Below are positions 15,346 to 24,087 of a stretch of DNA of 56,958 nt, piece by piece. Position numbers and translations under genes: made by a program. The notes beneath the pieces are model-generated. The model was not told where the DNA came from, searched no databases, and saw only the letters and a list, made by a program, of their open reading frames with translations. Source of the DNA: a bacterium (lineage in GTDB: Bacteria; Bacillota; Clostridia; Oscillospirales; Ruminococcaceae); the NCBI GenBank assembly GCA_004561545.1, contig SFVK01000008.1, forward strand, positions 1-56,958, in the 5' to 3' direction. Numbering within the stretch: the first letter of the stretch is position 1; each line of letters starts with the position of its first letter.

Positions 15346-16746
15346 GTGCCAAAGATCGATGTGACAAAGTTTATGGAACAATGCGGGATGCGCAAGGCGC
15401 GTTTTGGCGGCTATGAGCCGGAGGACGTCCGCGCAGCGCTTCAGGCCGTTTGCGGCGAATATGAACAGCGCCTGAGCCGGGCGGAGAGTCAGGCCAGGAA
15501 AACCGCGCAGGAGAATGCTGCCCTGCAGCAGCACTGCCAGGCGCTTTCGGCCCAGAACCAGCGGCTTTCCGGCCAGAACGCGGCGCTGGCGGGCAGCAGC
15601 GAGACCTACTCCCGCCAGAAGGAGGACCTGAACGCCCGGGTGGCCGCCCTGCAGGAGCGCAATCACTCGCTGAGCGACCAGTGCGCCGTGCTGCGGCTCA
15701 AGAACAGCGGCCTGCAAAAAGAGAAAGACCAGTTCCGGGAGCGCACCGAGCAGGCGGAAGCCGAGCTGCGCATCAAGGGCCGCGCCCTGGACGAGGCCCG
15801 CGCCCTTGTGGAGCAGGGCCGCGCCAAGGCGATGGAGGATGCCAAAGCCGAGGCGGACAAGATGGTGGAGGAGGCAAAAGTCAAGGCCGCCGTCATTGAG
15901 CAGGAGGCCCGCGCCAACGCCGCCGCCATCGAGGTGGCGGCCCGGGAGCAGGCCAAGGAGCAGGCCCAGAAGCTGGTGGATGCCGCTGCGGCCGAGGCCA
16001 ACGAGATCCAGAACGCCCATCAGCTCCGGCTGAACAATCTGCGGGGCGAGGTCCGGGAGCTGGAAGCTCAGCGCGCCGCATTCCTGGATTACCTGGGTCA
16101 GATGGGCCGCAAACTGACGGCCATCCAGAGCGAGGCCGCGCAGGACAACCCCGCCGACCGCGCAGCCGCGCAGGACAACGCGGACCGTGCGCTGGAAAGC
16201 GATCTGCCGGACCTTCAGGCCGTGCCCACGCCGGAGGCCAAGCTGGACCTGAGCCCCGAAACGCTGGCCAGCTTTGTGGACGCGGTGCGCGCCCAGGCCG
16301 CTTGTGCCCAGCAGGGGGAAGAGCTTCCGCCGGACGCTGCGCCCCAGGTTCCCGCAGAACCCGAACAGCAGCCGGCCGCGCCGGAACCGCCGGAACCGGA
16401 ACAGCAGCCGGCCCAGCCCACCGGGGACCCCAATCATCAGACCGGCCCTGCGCTGACCGAGGTGCCGGGCGCCATCTTCTCCTCCCCCATTGTGCGCCCG
16501 GTGGAGAGTGCCCGCCCCGACGCGACGCCCCCCGATGCCGCGCCCCGCGCTCCCGTTATGCCGGTCTTTGAGGAGGACGAGGAAGGCGAGGAGCCCGAGC
16601 CCCAGGAACCGGAACCCGAACCCCGGCCGGAGCCCGAACCCGCCGCCGCGCCGGAGCCCGCCGCCCGGCAGGATTCCCCCCGCCGCCGCAAGGCCGTGCG
16701 CGCCCTGCGCGCGCTGGATCAGATGTTCAGCCGGATCGATGGGTGA
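15346..16746 (+). CDS. DivIVA-like coiled-coil protein, first gene of the FHA operon
   Basis: 466 residues from GTG 15346, 7 nt after AGGGAGGA. The N-terminal ~30 residues (FMEQCGMRKARFGGYEPEDV) resemble the start of DivIVA domains, which bind curved membrane (F-x-x-x-x-x-G-Y-x-x-x-x-V). Residues ~30-250 are a long Ala/Glu/Gln-rich coiled coil. Residues ~300-445 are acidic and proline-rich, probably disordered. The tail is basic (RRRKAVRALRALDQMF). No transmembrane segment. It probably acts as a scaffold or polar marker. The stop overlaps the start of the vWA-FHA gene, so the proteins are likely made together. DivIVA membership is tentative. Confidence 0.75.
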   Translation: MPKIDVTKFMEQCGMRKARFGGYEPEDVRAALQAVCGEYEQRLSRAESQARKTAQENAALQQHCQALSAQNQRLSGQNAALAGSSETYSRQKEDLNARVAALQERNHSLSDQCAVLRLKNSGLQKEKDQFRERTEQAEAELRIKGRALDEARALVEQGRAKAMEDAKAEADKMVEEAKVKAAVIEQEARANAAAIEVAAREQAKEQAQKLVDAAAAEANEIQNAHQLRLNNLRGEVRELEAQRAAFLDYLGQMGRKLTAIQSEAAQDNPADRAAAQDNADRALESDLPDLQAVPTPEAKLDLSPETLASFVDAVRAQAACAQQGEELPPDAAPQVPAEPEQQPAAPEPPEPEQQPAQPTGDPNHQTGPALTEVPGAIFSSPIVRPVESARPDATPPDAAPRAPVMPVFEEDEEGEEPEPQEPEPEPRPEPEPAAAPEPAARQDSPRRRKAVRALRALDQMFSRIDG

Positions 16747-18484
16747 CCACATCCGGCAGGCGACCCTGCCGCTGAATTCGCTGCTCCGCCGCAGCCTGCG
16801 GCTGCTGTGCGCGGCCGCGTTTGCCGCGCTGCTGGCCGGCTGGCTCTGCGCCCCCAAAGCTGCCTCTCTGGGCAGCTTTTCCATTGAGCAGGTCTATCTC
16901 AACGTGCCGGAGATGGATATCTTCGTCAACGTTACCGATTCCGACGGCAACCCGTTGGACCCCACCCTGGTCAGTGCCGCCGGGGTGGAGGTCCATGTGG
17001 GGGACGAACAGGTCCCCACCGGCAATCTTGCCGCCGCCAGGGAACCCGTCTGCTACATTGTGGCAGTGGATGACAGCGCCGGGGAGCAAGTCCTCGGCGC
17101 CTGTTGTGATGCCCTTTTGCAGCTGATGCGCACCAAGGGGGAGCGGGACCAGCTGATGCTGGTGACCCTTGCGGGCACGCCCCGCTGCGTGCTGCCCGCC
17201 ACCTCGGATGCCGCCGCAGCCGGCCGGGCCGTGCGCGCCCTGCAGCCCGGGGAGGGGGAACCGGACCTGATGCAGGCTGCCGCGCTGGTGGCGGGGGAGC
17301 TGGGCGACAATTATCAGAGCATTGCCCCCCGCAAGGTACTGTGGGTCTGCACCGGGGCGCGGGCCGCCGTTTCCGGCCTGGCCGCGCTCACCGCCATGGC
17401 GGAGGAGGGCGCGCAGCAGCTTGGTATGCCGCTCACCGCCTTTGCTCTGCTCAATGAGGCAGACACCGTGGCCGGCCTGGCCGAGGGCCTGACCGGCGGC
17501 ACCGTGCAGCCGGTCCGCCCCGACGGGCTGCCCGCCGAGATGGCGCAAAAACAGCAGGCGCTGGCCGGTGCGCTGGAGATCAAAACCGCCATTGACGAAA
17601 AATTTTATGGGGAACGGCTGGAGCTTGTGACGGTCAGCGTGCCCAGCCTGGGCAGCGCGGTCAAAACCACCGCCGCCGTCTATATGGGCCGCCGCCTCAC
17701 GCCCCCCGCCGTCACCGCCGTGGAGGTGACGGGGCGCGGGGAGCTGACCGTCACCTTCAACCAGGCGGTGGGGCAGGGGGAGAATCCCCTGTGTTACCGC
17801 GTGACCAGCGAGGACATCTGGGGCTGGAACGTCCGGGTCAAAAGCGCCGAGTCCCGCGACGGCGGCCGCACCGCCGTGCTGCACACCGAGCCGCTGTATG
17901 CCGGCAGTTACACCGTCAGCCTGCGCCAGATGCCCAGCGCCATGACCGCCGCCAACGTCAGCGACGCGTCGCAGGTGTTCCGGTTTACCGTCTCCGACTG
18001 GCCCCGGGACCGCAGCTTTTACGCCGCGCGGTTCCGCCTTCCAGCGGCGCTGATGGCGCTGGCGGTGGCGGTTCTGGCGCTGGCCGGATGGCTGCGCCGC
18101 CGCAGGGACCGCGCCGCCGAGCAGCAGGCCGAGGCGGAGCATCTGCTGGAGCAGGCCGGCGCCGAAACCGCCGCCGAGCTGCCGGGCGGCTGGCTGACGC
18201 TGTACCTGCGCGGGCCGCGCACCATCGGGGAAACCCGCTGGTCCGCCTGTGTGGAGAGCAGCCTGCTGGTGGGCAGCGACCCCGCCCAGTGCGACCTCTG
18301 CCTGGAAGACCCGCGGGTCAAACCGCAGCACGCGGTGTTCGCCGTGGAGGGGGATCAGGTGACGGTGTGCCCCCTGGGGGACGCCGAGGTGCAGGTGAAC
18401 GGTGCGCCCATCGGCGACGCGCACCGCCTGAAAAACGATGATACCATCCGCATCGGCCGCACCACGCTGCGGCTGGTGCTGTGA
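16739..18484 (+). CDS. Membrane-anchored vWA-like/FHA protein
   Basis: 581 residues; ATG 16739 overlaps the previous stop by 8 nt. A hydrophobic N-terminus (~20-40, LCAAAFAALLAGWLC) is a signal or anchor. Residues ~100-300 follow a von Willebrand A pattern (VCYIVAVDDSAGE, then VLWVCTGA), but the MIDAS DxSxS is degenerate (DDSAG). A beta-rich segment follows, then a transmembrane helix near 432-452 (LMALAVAVLALAGWL) with a basic stop-transfer. The C-terminal cytoplasmic FHA domain (~490-581) has VGSDPAQCDL, QHAVF and VNGAPIG. The topology links an outside domain to a phosphopeptide-binding domain inside. Confidence 0.8.
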   Translation: MGDHIRQATLPLNSLLRRSLRLLCAAAFAALLAGWLCAPKAASLGSFSIEQVYLNVPEMDIFVNVTDSDGNPLDPTLVSAAGVEVHVGDEQVPTGNLAAAREPVCYIVAVDDSAGEQVLGACCDALLQLMRTKGERDQLMLVTLAGTPRCVLPATSDAAAAGRAVRALQPGEGEPDLMQAAALVAGELGDNYQSIAPRKVLWVCTGARAAVSGLAALTAMAEEGAQQLGMPLTAFALLNEADTVAGLAEGLTGGTVQPVRPDGLPAEMAQKQQALAGALEIKTAIDEKFYGERLELVTVSVPSLGSAVKTTAAVYMGRRLTPPAVTAVEVTGRGELTVTFNQAVGQGENPLCYRVTSEDIWGWNVRVKSAESRDGGRTAVLHTEPLYAGSYTVSLRQMPSAMTAANVSDASQVFRFTVSDWPRDRSFYAARFRLPAALMALAVAVLALAGWLRRRRDRAAEQQAEAEHLLEQAGAETAAELPGGWLTLYLRGPRTIGETRWSACVESSLLVGSDPAQCDLCLEDPRVKPQHAVFAVEGDQVTVCPLGDAEVQVNGAPIGDAHRLKNDDTIRIGRTTLRLVL

Positions 18485-18496
18485 GGAGGACCGGCC

Positions 18497-19006
18497 ATGA
18501 AGCTGACAAAGTGTGAGAGCGGCCATTTCTATGACGCCGACAAATACCCCGAATGCCCCTACTGCAACACCGAGCTGCAGCACCATGCCGGGATTGTCCG
18601 GCCCGGCGGCGGGACGCCCGCCGCAGCCAAAACGGCGGAACCCCATGGCCCGGTCACCGGTTGGCTGGTGGTGATGGACGGCCCCGCCCGCGGGCGGGAC
18701 CTGCGCCTGGGCGAGGGACGCAATTTCCTGGGCCTGGACGGCCAGGGCTGCCCCGCCGTGCTGGATTCCGCCAGTTCTCTGGCCGCGCGGCAGGGGATTG
18801 TGGTGTTTGATCCCGCCGACGGCAGCTGGTGCGCCCTGCCCGGTTCCTCCCATGAGCTGTGCGCCCTCAACGGCCGCAGCCTGCTGGAAAAGATGCCGCT
18901 GGCCGCAGGGGATACCTTTACCTTAGGCGGCGCGGCGGTACGGTTTGTGCCGTTCTGCACCCCGGACCGGCGCTGGCAGGACCAGCCCGCCCTCGAAAGG
19001 AAGTGA
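18497..19006 (+). CDS. Zinc-ribbon/FHA-like small protein
   Basis: 169 residues, cytoplasmic. The N-terminus has a zinc-binding-type pattern C6-x3-H10 ... C20-x2-C23 (KCESGHFYD, ECPYCN), seen in clostridial FHA proteins found near Ser/Thr kinase genes. Residues ~60-160 are an FHA-like beta domain (GWLVVMDGPARGRDLRLGEG, ending FTLGGAAVRF), but the phosphothreonine-contacting SxxH is not evident. It lies 12 bp after the vWA-FHA stop and 6 bp before the FHA-ABC gene. Probably an adaptor; no kinase is in the window. Confidence 0.75.
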   Translation: MKLTKCESGHFYDADKYPECPYCNTELQHHAGIVRPGGGTPAAAKTAEPHGPVTGWLVVMDGPARGRDLRLGEGRNFLGLDGQGCPAVLDSASSLAARQGIVVFDPADGSWCALPGSSHELCALNGRSLLEKMPLAAGDTFTLGGAAVRFVPFCTPDRRWQDQPALERK

Positions 19007-19012
19007 GCCGCC

Positions 19013-20539
19013 GTGGCCAGTGAAATTGTTCTGTTAATCAGCGAGCGCCGCAACCGCCAGCGCATCACGCTGACCAGCGACGCCGCCCCCTGTGTCTTTG
19101 GCCGGGGAAAGGACTGCACCTTTGTGCTGCGCCGCAACAATGTGGGGGACCGCCAGTTCACGCTGGGCTGGAAGCAGGGCGCCTGGCTGCTCCAGGACGA
19201 AGGCTCCACCGCCTGCGGCACCTGGTACAACAACCGCTATATCCACAAGGGGGAGCCGGTCGCCCTTCAGCCCGGGGACGTCATCGGGCTGAACACCAAC
19301 AAGGACGAATCCACCCAGGAAATCACCTTCCGGGTGGAGGCCATCCGCGCAGCCGAGGGCACCGCCGCCCTGCGGCAGGAAAACCCCAACGCCGCCGCCG
19401 TTCTGCGGGAGGTGGACCTGCGCCGCAAGCGCCGGGTGCTCATCGGCCGGGGCGAGGACTGCGACATTCAGCTCACCAGCGACCGGGTCAGCCGCCACCA
19501 CTGCGAGGCGGTGTTCCGGGACGGCCACTTTGAGCTCCACGACCTGGGCTCCACCAACGGCACCTACCTCAACGGCAGGCGCATCCAGCGGGAGATCCTC
19601 ACCGACGGGGCGGTCATCAACGTGCCCACCCAGGTGTTTGCCTTTTCCGGCGGGGTGCTGCACTACCACCAGCATCGCGCCGGCATCAGCGTTGAGCTCA
19701 TCAATGTCTATAAGACGGTGAAGGACCGCAACACCAACAAACCCCTCAACCTGGTGGACGGCACCTCGCTGGCCGTGGAGCCCAACAGCTTTGTGGTGCT
19801 GGTGGGCGGGTCTGGCACCGGCAAATCCAGCCTGCTCACCTGCATCACCGGCTCGGCCCCCTGCACGGCGGGCAGCGTCTGTTTTGACGGCATCGACACC
19901 CGTGGCAATCGCAACGCCTTTGACGCGGTTGTGGGCTATGTGCCGCAGAAGGATATTATGCACGACCATCTGACGGTGGAACAGAGCCTGAGCTATACCG
20001 CCCGGCTGCGCATCGCCCACGATACCACCCGGGGCGAAATCCAGGCCGCCGTGGCCCACGCCATCCGCGCCGTGGACCTGACCGGCCGGGAAAAAACCAT
20101 GATCTGCAAGCTGTCCGGCGGGCAGAAAAAGCGGGTGTCCATCGCCATGGAGCTGCTGGCCTCGCCCCGGCTTCTGGTGCTGGACGAGCCCACCAGCGGC
20201 CTTTCCCCCGATCTGGACCGCAGCATGATGGAGCTCTGCCGCCGCCTGAGCCACGAAAACTGCACGGTGATCATGGTCACCCACAATATGTCCAACATCA
20301 ACCTTTGCGACAAGGTGGGGTTCCTGGGCGCCGGGGGCGTACTGTGCTACTACGGCCCGCCCGAGACGCTGGATCGCTATTTTGACGTGGAGCTCACCAG
20401 CGATATCTTTGAAAAACTGCACGATCCCGAGCAGGTGGAATATTACCGCCGCAAGTACTTTACCACCCCCGAATTCAACCGGCTGGTGGCGCGGTACCCC
20501 GAGGCGGCCAAGGAGGCGGACGCAAGATGCAAGGCATGA
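19013..20539 (+). CDS. Dual-FHA ABC transporter ATPase (Rv1747-like, ABCG-type)
   Basis: 508 residues from GTG 19013. FHA1 (~20-105) keeps the fold (FGRGKDCTFVL) but lacks SxxH. FHA2 (~125-215) is canonical: IGRGEDCDI, SRHHCE, GSTNGTYLNG, the phosphothreonine site. The ABCG-type nucleotide-binding domain starts near 230, with Walker A GGSGTGKSS (about 264), signature LSGGQKKRVSIA, Walker B LLVLDEPTSGLSP and the switch His (VTHN). It pairs with the ABC-2 permease in the next gene, which it overlaps by 13 nt. In mycobacterial Rv1747 the same modules are fused in one chain and FHA binding is governed by a Ser/Thr kinase; control here is inferred. Confidence 0.9.
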   Translation: MASEIVLLISERRNRQRITLTSDAAPCVFGRGKDCTFVLRRNNVGDRQFTLGWKQGAWLLQDEGSTACGTWYNNRYIHKGEPVALQPGDVIGLNTNKDESTQEITFRVEAIRAAEGTAALRQENPNAAAVLREVDLRRKRRVLIGRGEDCDIQLTSDRVSRHHCEAVFRDGHFELHDLGSTNGTYLNGRRIQREILTDGAVINVPTQVFAFSGGVLHYHQHRAGISVELINVYKTVKDRNTNKPLNLVDGTSLAVEPNSFVVLVGGSGTGKSSLLTCITGSAPCTAGSVCFDGIDTRGNRNAFDAVVGYVPQKDIMHDHLTVEQSLSYTARLRIAHDTTRGEIQAAVAHAIRAVDLTGREKTMICKLSGGQKKRVSIAMELLASPRLLVLDEPTSGLSPDLDRSMMELCRRLSHENCTVIMVTHNMSNINLCDKVGFLGAGGVLCYYGPPETLDRYFDVELTSDIFEKLHDPEQVEYYRRKYFTTPEFNRLVARYPEAAKEADARCKA

Positions 20540-21360
20540 AACCCGGCAAGTTTTTCCGCCAGCTGGGGGTGCTGCTGGCCCGCAATTTCCGGCTGATCTG
20601 GAACCAGAAGCTCATTTTGGGCAGCCTGATTCTTCAGGCGCCCCTTATGGTGGTGGTCATTGCGCTGGTGGGCGAGCCGGACTGCTTTACATCCAATCTC
20701 ATCAACATCGGCAGCCGCACCATTCTCTTTGTGGTCTGCGCCATGGCGGCCTTCATGGGGCTGCTCAACTCCTACCGGGAGATCTGCCGCGAGCGGGAGA
20801 TCATTTTCCGGGAGGCCAGCGTCGGTGTCTCCCTTTTGGCGGCGGTGCTCAGCAAGGCCCTCACGCTGTTTTTGGTGGAACTCGTTCAGGCGGCCATCCT
20901 CACGGCGGGGTTTGTGACCCTCATTCACATTCCCCAGAACCATCTGCTGCTGCCCACCAACCTGGAAGTGTTCCTCACGCTGCTTTTGCTGCTCACGGCG
21001 TCCTCCGCCATGGGGCTGCTGGTCTCCGCCGCCCTCAAAAACAGCGAGGCCGCCATTCTGCTGATTCTTGTTCTCATGATCGGCCAGGTGGTGTTCAGCG
21101 GTGTCATGTTCCCCGTCAGCGGTGCGCTCACCGGCGTGAGCTATCTTATTGTCTGCCGCTGGGGCATGGCCGCGCTGGGCGCCTCCACCGACATCAACAG
21201 CCGTCTGGCCTGGCTCAACGCCGGGCTGGACGACCCCATGTATGACGCCACGGTGCCCAATCTGGTACACAGCTGGCAGATGCTGGGGCTCATCACGGTG
21301 GTCTGCGTGGCCGCAGCCTGGCTTGTGCTGCGGCTGGGCTTTGACCGCCGCCGGGGCTGA
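20527..21360 (+). CDS. ABC-2-type (ABCG) exporter permease
   Basis: 277 residues with six predicted helices, the usual half-transporter membrane domain. A cytoplasmic N-terminus (KFFRQLGVLLARNFRLIWNQ) precedes helix 1. The intracellular loop SYREICREREIIFREA is the contact helix seen in ABCG/ABC-2 permeases, and SGVMFPVSG precedes the last helices. It overlaps the FHA-ABC ATPase gene by 13 nt, so translation is coupled. Together they form an exporter of unknown substrate, possibly a lipid or glycolipid by analogy with Rv1747. Confidence 0.88.
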   Translation: MQGMKPGKFFRQLGVLLARNFRLIWNQKLILGSLILQAPLMVVVIALVGEPDCFTSNLINIGSRTILFVVCAMAAFMGLLNSYREICREREIIFREASVGVSLLAAVLSKALTLFLVELVQAAILTAGFVTLIHIPQNHLLLPTNLEVFLTLLLLLTASSAMGLLVSAALKNSEAAILLILVLMIGQVVFSGVMFPVSGALTGVSYLIVCRWGMAALGASTDINSRLAWLNAGLDDPMYDATVPNLVHSWQMLGLITVVCVAAAWLVLRLGFDRRRG

Positions 21361-21363
21361 GCC

Positions 21364-23052
21364 GTGCCGGCCGCCGTGGAACTGCGCGCTCCGTCGCGCG
21401 AATCCGGGGCCTCTGTCCGGCCCGCGCTGTCCCCCCGGCAGGAGCTTTGCTGCCTGGGGTCCGCTGCGCTGGCCTTCGGGGCGGTCTTTCTGCTGCTGGG
21501 GGTTCGGTATGAGGTCAACGATGACGCCCTCATCTCCTGCATCGCCGCCGGGGCCTACGGCGGCGACCGGGTTCGCCTGTGCTATGTGAACATCCTCATC
21601 GGCTGGGCGCTGGCGCCGTTCTATTCGCTGACCCAGAGCATCAATTGGTATGTGGTGTTCAGCGTGGCGGGACTCTTTGTCTGCGCGGTGGAGCTGGCCC
21701 GCTGCGCGGTACGCAAGCTGGGAACCTTCCCAGGGCTGTGCCTGTGGTGGGCCGGAATGCTGCTCCTTGGCGTAGATGCGGTCCACGCCTTCCAATACAC
21801 CAAAAATGCTGCGCTCTTCACCCTCACGGGCTGGCTGGTGCTGACCCACTGCGCCGGTCAGCCCCGCCGGGGCGCGGCGCTGGGCGGAACCCTGCTGGTG
21901 CTGGCGGGGGCCTGCCTGCGCTGGCAGAGCTTTGCGGTAGTCACCGCCATGGCCGCGCCGCTGCTGGCGCTGACCCTCCTCCGCCTGCCCGCCGGCGCGC
22001 GCAAAAAGCCGCTGGCCCTCTTTGCCGCCGTGCTGGCGCTTTGCTTGGCGGCGTGGGGGATCAATGAGGCCGTCTACCGCCTGGACGACGGCTGGAACAC
22101 CTGGCGGGCCTACAACACGGCCCGCACCGAGATCAGCGACCACCGCCTGCAATACATCACGGCGGAGGATGCTTCCGGCTACGGCCTGACGGAGAACGAC
22201 TATTCCATGCTGGAAAGCTGGGATTACGGCGATACCGCCCTCTATCCGCTGGAGGAGCTTCAGGCGCTGGCCGCCGCGCTGCCCCACCGCACGCTGCGCA
22301 ACGCCGTGCGGGAGACGCTGCTCACGCTGCCCGACTGGGTGCTCACCACCCTGCCCGGCTGGGCGCTGACGGCGGCGCTGCTGGCCTGGCTCACCGGGCG
22401 GCAGGACCGCAGTACCTTTGCGGCGGGACTGGCCACGCTGGCCGTGTTCCTGGCGGGGGCTTACGCGCTGGTGTACGGCGGGCGCACCCCCTGGCGGACG
22501 GTCTATCTGCTGCTGGCTCCCTGCGCGGTGCTGCTGCTGGCCATCTGGCAGCCACGGGCGCCGGCTGGCCGCCGCCTGGCCGCCGCAGCGCTGGCCTTCT
22601 GTGCCGCCGTCAGCTTTGCGCCGCTGCGTCAGACCTGGACCGGCGCCCGGCAGTTCCGGGAGGACCACCGCCCCGGCAACGCCAAGGAGGAGGCCATCCG
22701 CGAGCTGCTCAGCGACAAGGAACACACCTATGTGGTCTCCACCGCGCTGGAGGATGATCTGGCCGGCAAGGATGTCTGGCATACCCGCCCGGCGGGCGCC
22801 TTTGACCACATCACCTTCCTGGGCGGCTGGGCGTCCCAAAGCCCGCTCTATGCCGGGCCGCTGCGTGCGGCGGACCTTGACCCTGCCGCGCCGCTGGTGG
22901 ACGCGGTGGATCAACCCGATGTCCGCTATGTGGATTTCTGCTGCGTGGACGACAAGCTGACCGCCCTCTCCCAGCGGGGTGGCAGGCAGGTGCAGGCGGA
23001 GGAGGTTTCCGCCTGCCTGTGGTGGACCGTTTACCGCCTGGTACAAAGTTAG
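21364..23052 (+). CDS. Polytopic membrane protein, GT-C glycosyltransferase-like
   Basis: 562 residues from GTG 21364, 3 nt after the permease stop, with no independent RBS of note, so probably translationally coupled. About ten hydrophobic segments lie in residues 30-420, followed by a ~150-residue soluble C-terminal part. Near the N-terminus, the acidic YEVNDDALIS between helices 1 and 2 recalls the D/E-containing first outer loop of GT-C enzymes. No family is certain. Placement suggests it makes or modifies the exported molecule. An O-antigen-polymerase or dolichyl-mannosyltransferase-like role are alternatives. Confidence 0.65.
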   Translation: MPAAVELRAPSRESGASVRPALSPRQELCCLGSAALAFGAVFLLLGVRYEVNDDALISCIAAGAYGGDRVRLCYVNILIGWALAPFYSLTQSINWYVVFSVAGLFVCAVELARCAVRKLGTFPGLCLWWAGMLLLGVDAVHAFQYTKNAALFTLTGWLVLTHCAGQPRRGAALGGTLLVLAGACLRWQSFAVVTAMAAPLLALTLLRLPAGARKKPLALFAAVLALCLAAWGINEAVYRLDDGWNTWRAYNTARTEISDHRLQYITAEDASGYGLTENDYSMLESWDYGDTALYPLEELQALAAALPHRTLRNAVRETLLTLPDWVLTTLPGWALTAALLAWLTGRQDRSTFAAGLATLAVFLAGAYALVYGGRTPWRTVYLLLAPCAVLLLAIWQPRAPAGRRLAAAALAFCAAVSFAPLRQTWTGARQFREDHRPGNAKEEAIRELLSDKEHTYVVSTALEDDLAGKDVWHTRPAGAFDHITFLGGWASQSPLYAGPLRAADLDPAAPLVDAVDQPDVRYVDFCCVDDKLTALSQRGGRQVQAEEVSACLWWTVYRLVQS

Positions 23053-23057
23053 ACAAC

Positions 23058-23102
23058 AAGCCCGCCGCGTCGTGCGCTTTGCACCACGCGGCGGGCTTTG
23101 TT
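23058..23102. terminator. Terminator of the FHA operon
   Basis: AAGCCCGCCGCGT pairs with ACGCGGCGGGCTT, with an inner GTGC / GCAC stem, followed by TGTTCT. It serves the convergent CmpB-like gene too. Confidence 0.85.
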
Positions 23103-23106
23103 CTGC

Positions 23107-24087
23107 TTATCGGTGATTTTCTTTTTTCCAGTCCTCCACGTTGTCCTCCACGGCCTGGCGGGCGGCGCTGGCCAGACGGTTCAGGCTGGCGCGCAGGGCG
23201 TCCAGTGCCTCGCGCCGGTCGGGGACCATGTCCGGGAAGGCCCGCAGCAGACGGCCGGTACCCCAAAAGCGCTGCCGGCCCATCCGGGTGGTGGTGGCCC
23301 GCAGCGCTTTGGCGCGGTCCGCCATCTCCCGCAGCTGGCTGCGCAGCTCGGCGGCGTTGTCCCGTCCTTCCATGGCGCCCAGCGTGAGCTGAAGCTTCTG
23401 CTCATCCAGCAGCGTGTCGATGGTCATGGCGCTGGTGCCGATCACATCGGTCAGCGCATCGCTGGTGCGGCGCAGCGCGGTGCGCAGCTCGTCAATGCGG
23501 TCCAGATGGCGGCGCAGGCCGACGGCCTCGATGAAGGAGACAATCACGTCCGCCAGGAACAGCCCCAGCAGAATCACATCCAGCAAACAGAGCACCCCGG
23601 CGGGGATTTTGTTGCTGGACCCGTTGATGAGGGGGTGAATCACCAGCATCAGCACCACGCTGCCCACGCCCCACAGCAGGCTGAACTGGGGACAGATGAA
23701 ACCGCCCAGGTTGCCGCGATACATGGAATAATCCCACCACCGGGTGTGGAACGCCTTATAAAGAATGTACCCGCCGATCAGCTCGATCAGGGTGGTGATG
23801 GCCATGCCGCCAAAGAACACCACAATCGCATTGACATACCATGGATGCGCCTGCCCCGGCGCGGGGGTGCTGAACTGCCCCAGCAACAGGATCATGGCCA
23901 CCATGCCAAAGCCGTAGATGGGGCAGATCGGTCCGTTCAAAAACCCCCGGTTGACCAGCTTGCGGGTGGTGATGGCCGCAAAGGCGACCTCCACCGCCCA
24001 GCCGATGCAGCCATAGAGGAAAAACAGAAAGAGGTCATGCAGCACGGCGTAAACCGTGGGGTTTGCCAGGAATTCACGCATTGCCAT
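23107..24087 (-). CDS. Putative ABC-transporter-type membrane protein (CmpB family)
   Basis: 326 residues. About six helices occupy residues 12-200, with the family pattern FFLYGCIGWAVEV and RGFLNGPICPIYGFG near the N-terminus, and WWDYSMYRGNLGGFICPQFS between helices. These are marks of the ABC_trans_CmpB family, whose members are common in clostridia. The C-terminal ~130 residues are a basic, helical cytoplasmic part. No ATPase partner is adjacent, so a transport role is unproven. It overlaps trmB by 14 nt and is the last gene of the alaX-trmB operon. Confidence 0.8.
   Translation of the reverse strand: MAMREFLANPTVYAVLHDLFLFFLYGCIGWAVEVAFAAITTRKLVNRGFLNGPICPIYGFGMVAMILLLGQFSTPAPGQAHPWYVNAIVVFFGGMAITTLIELIGGYILYKAFHTRWWDYSMYRGNLGGFICPQFSLLWGVGSVVLMLVIHPLINGSSNKIPAGVLCLLDVILLGLFLADVIVSFIEAVGLRRHLDRIDELRTALRRTSDALTDVIGTSAMTIDTLLDEQKLQLTLGAMEGRDNAAELRSQLREMADRAKALRATTTRMGRQRFWGTGRLLRAFPDMVPDRREALDALRASLNRLASAARQAVEDNVEDWKKENHR

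Noticed and set aside
15104..15416. Short plus-strand frames before the FHA operon
   Set aside because: No RBS, no family resemblance, and they overlap the operon promoter and leader.
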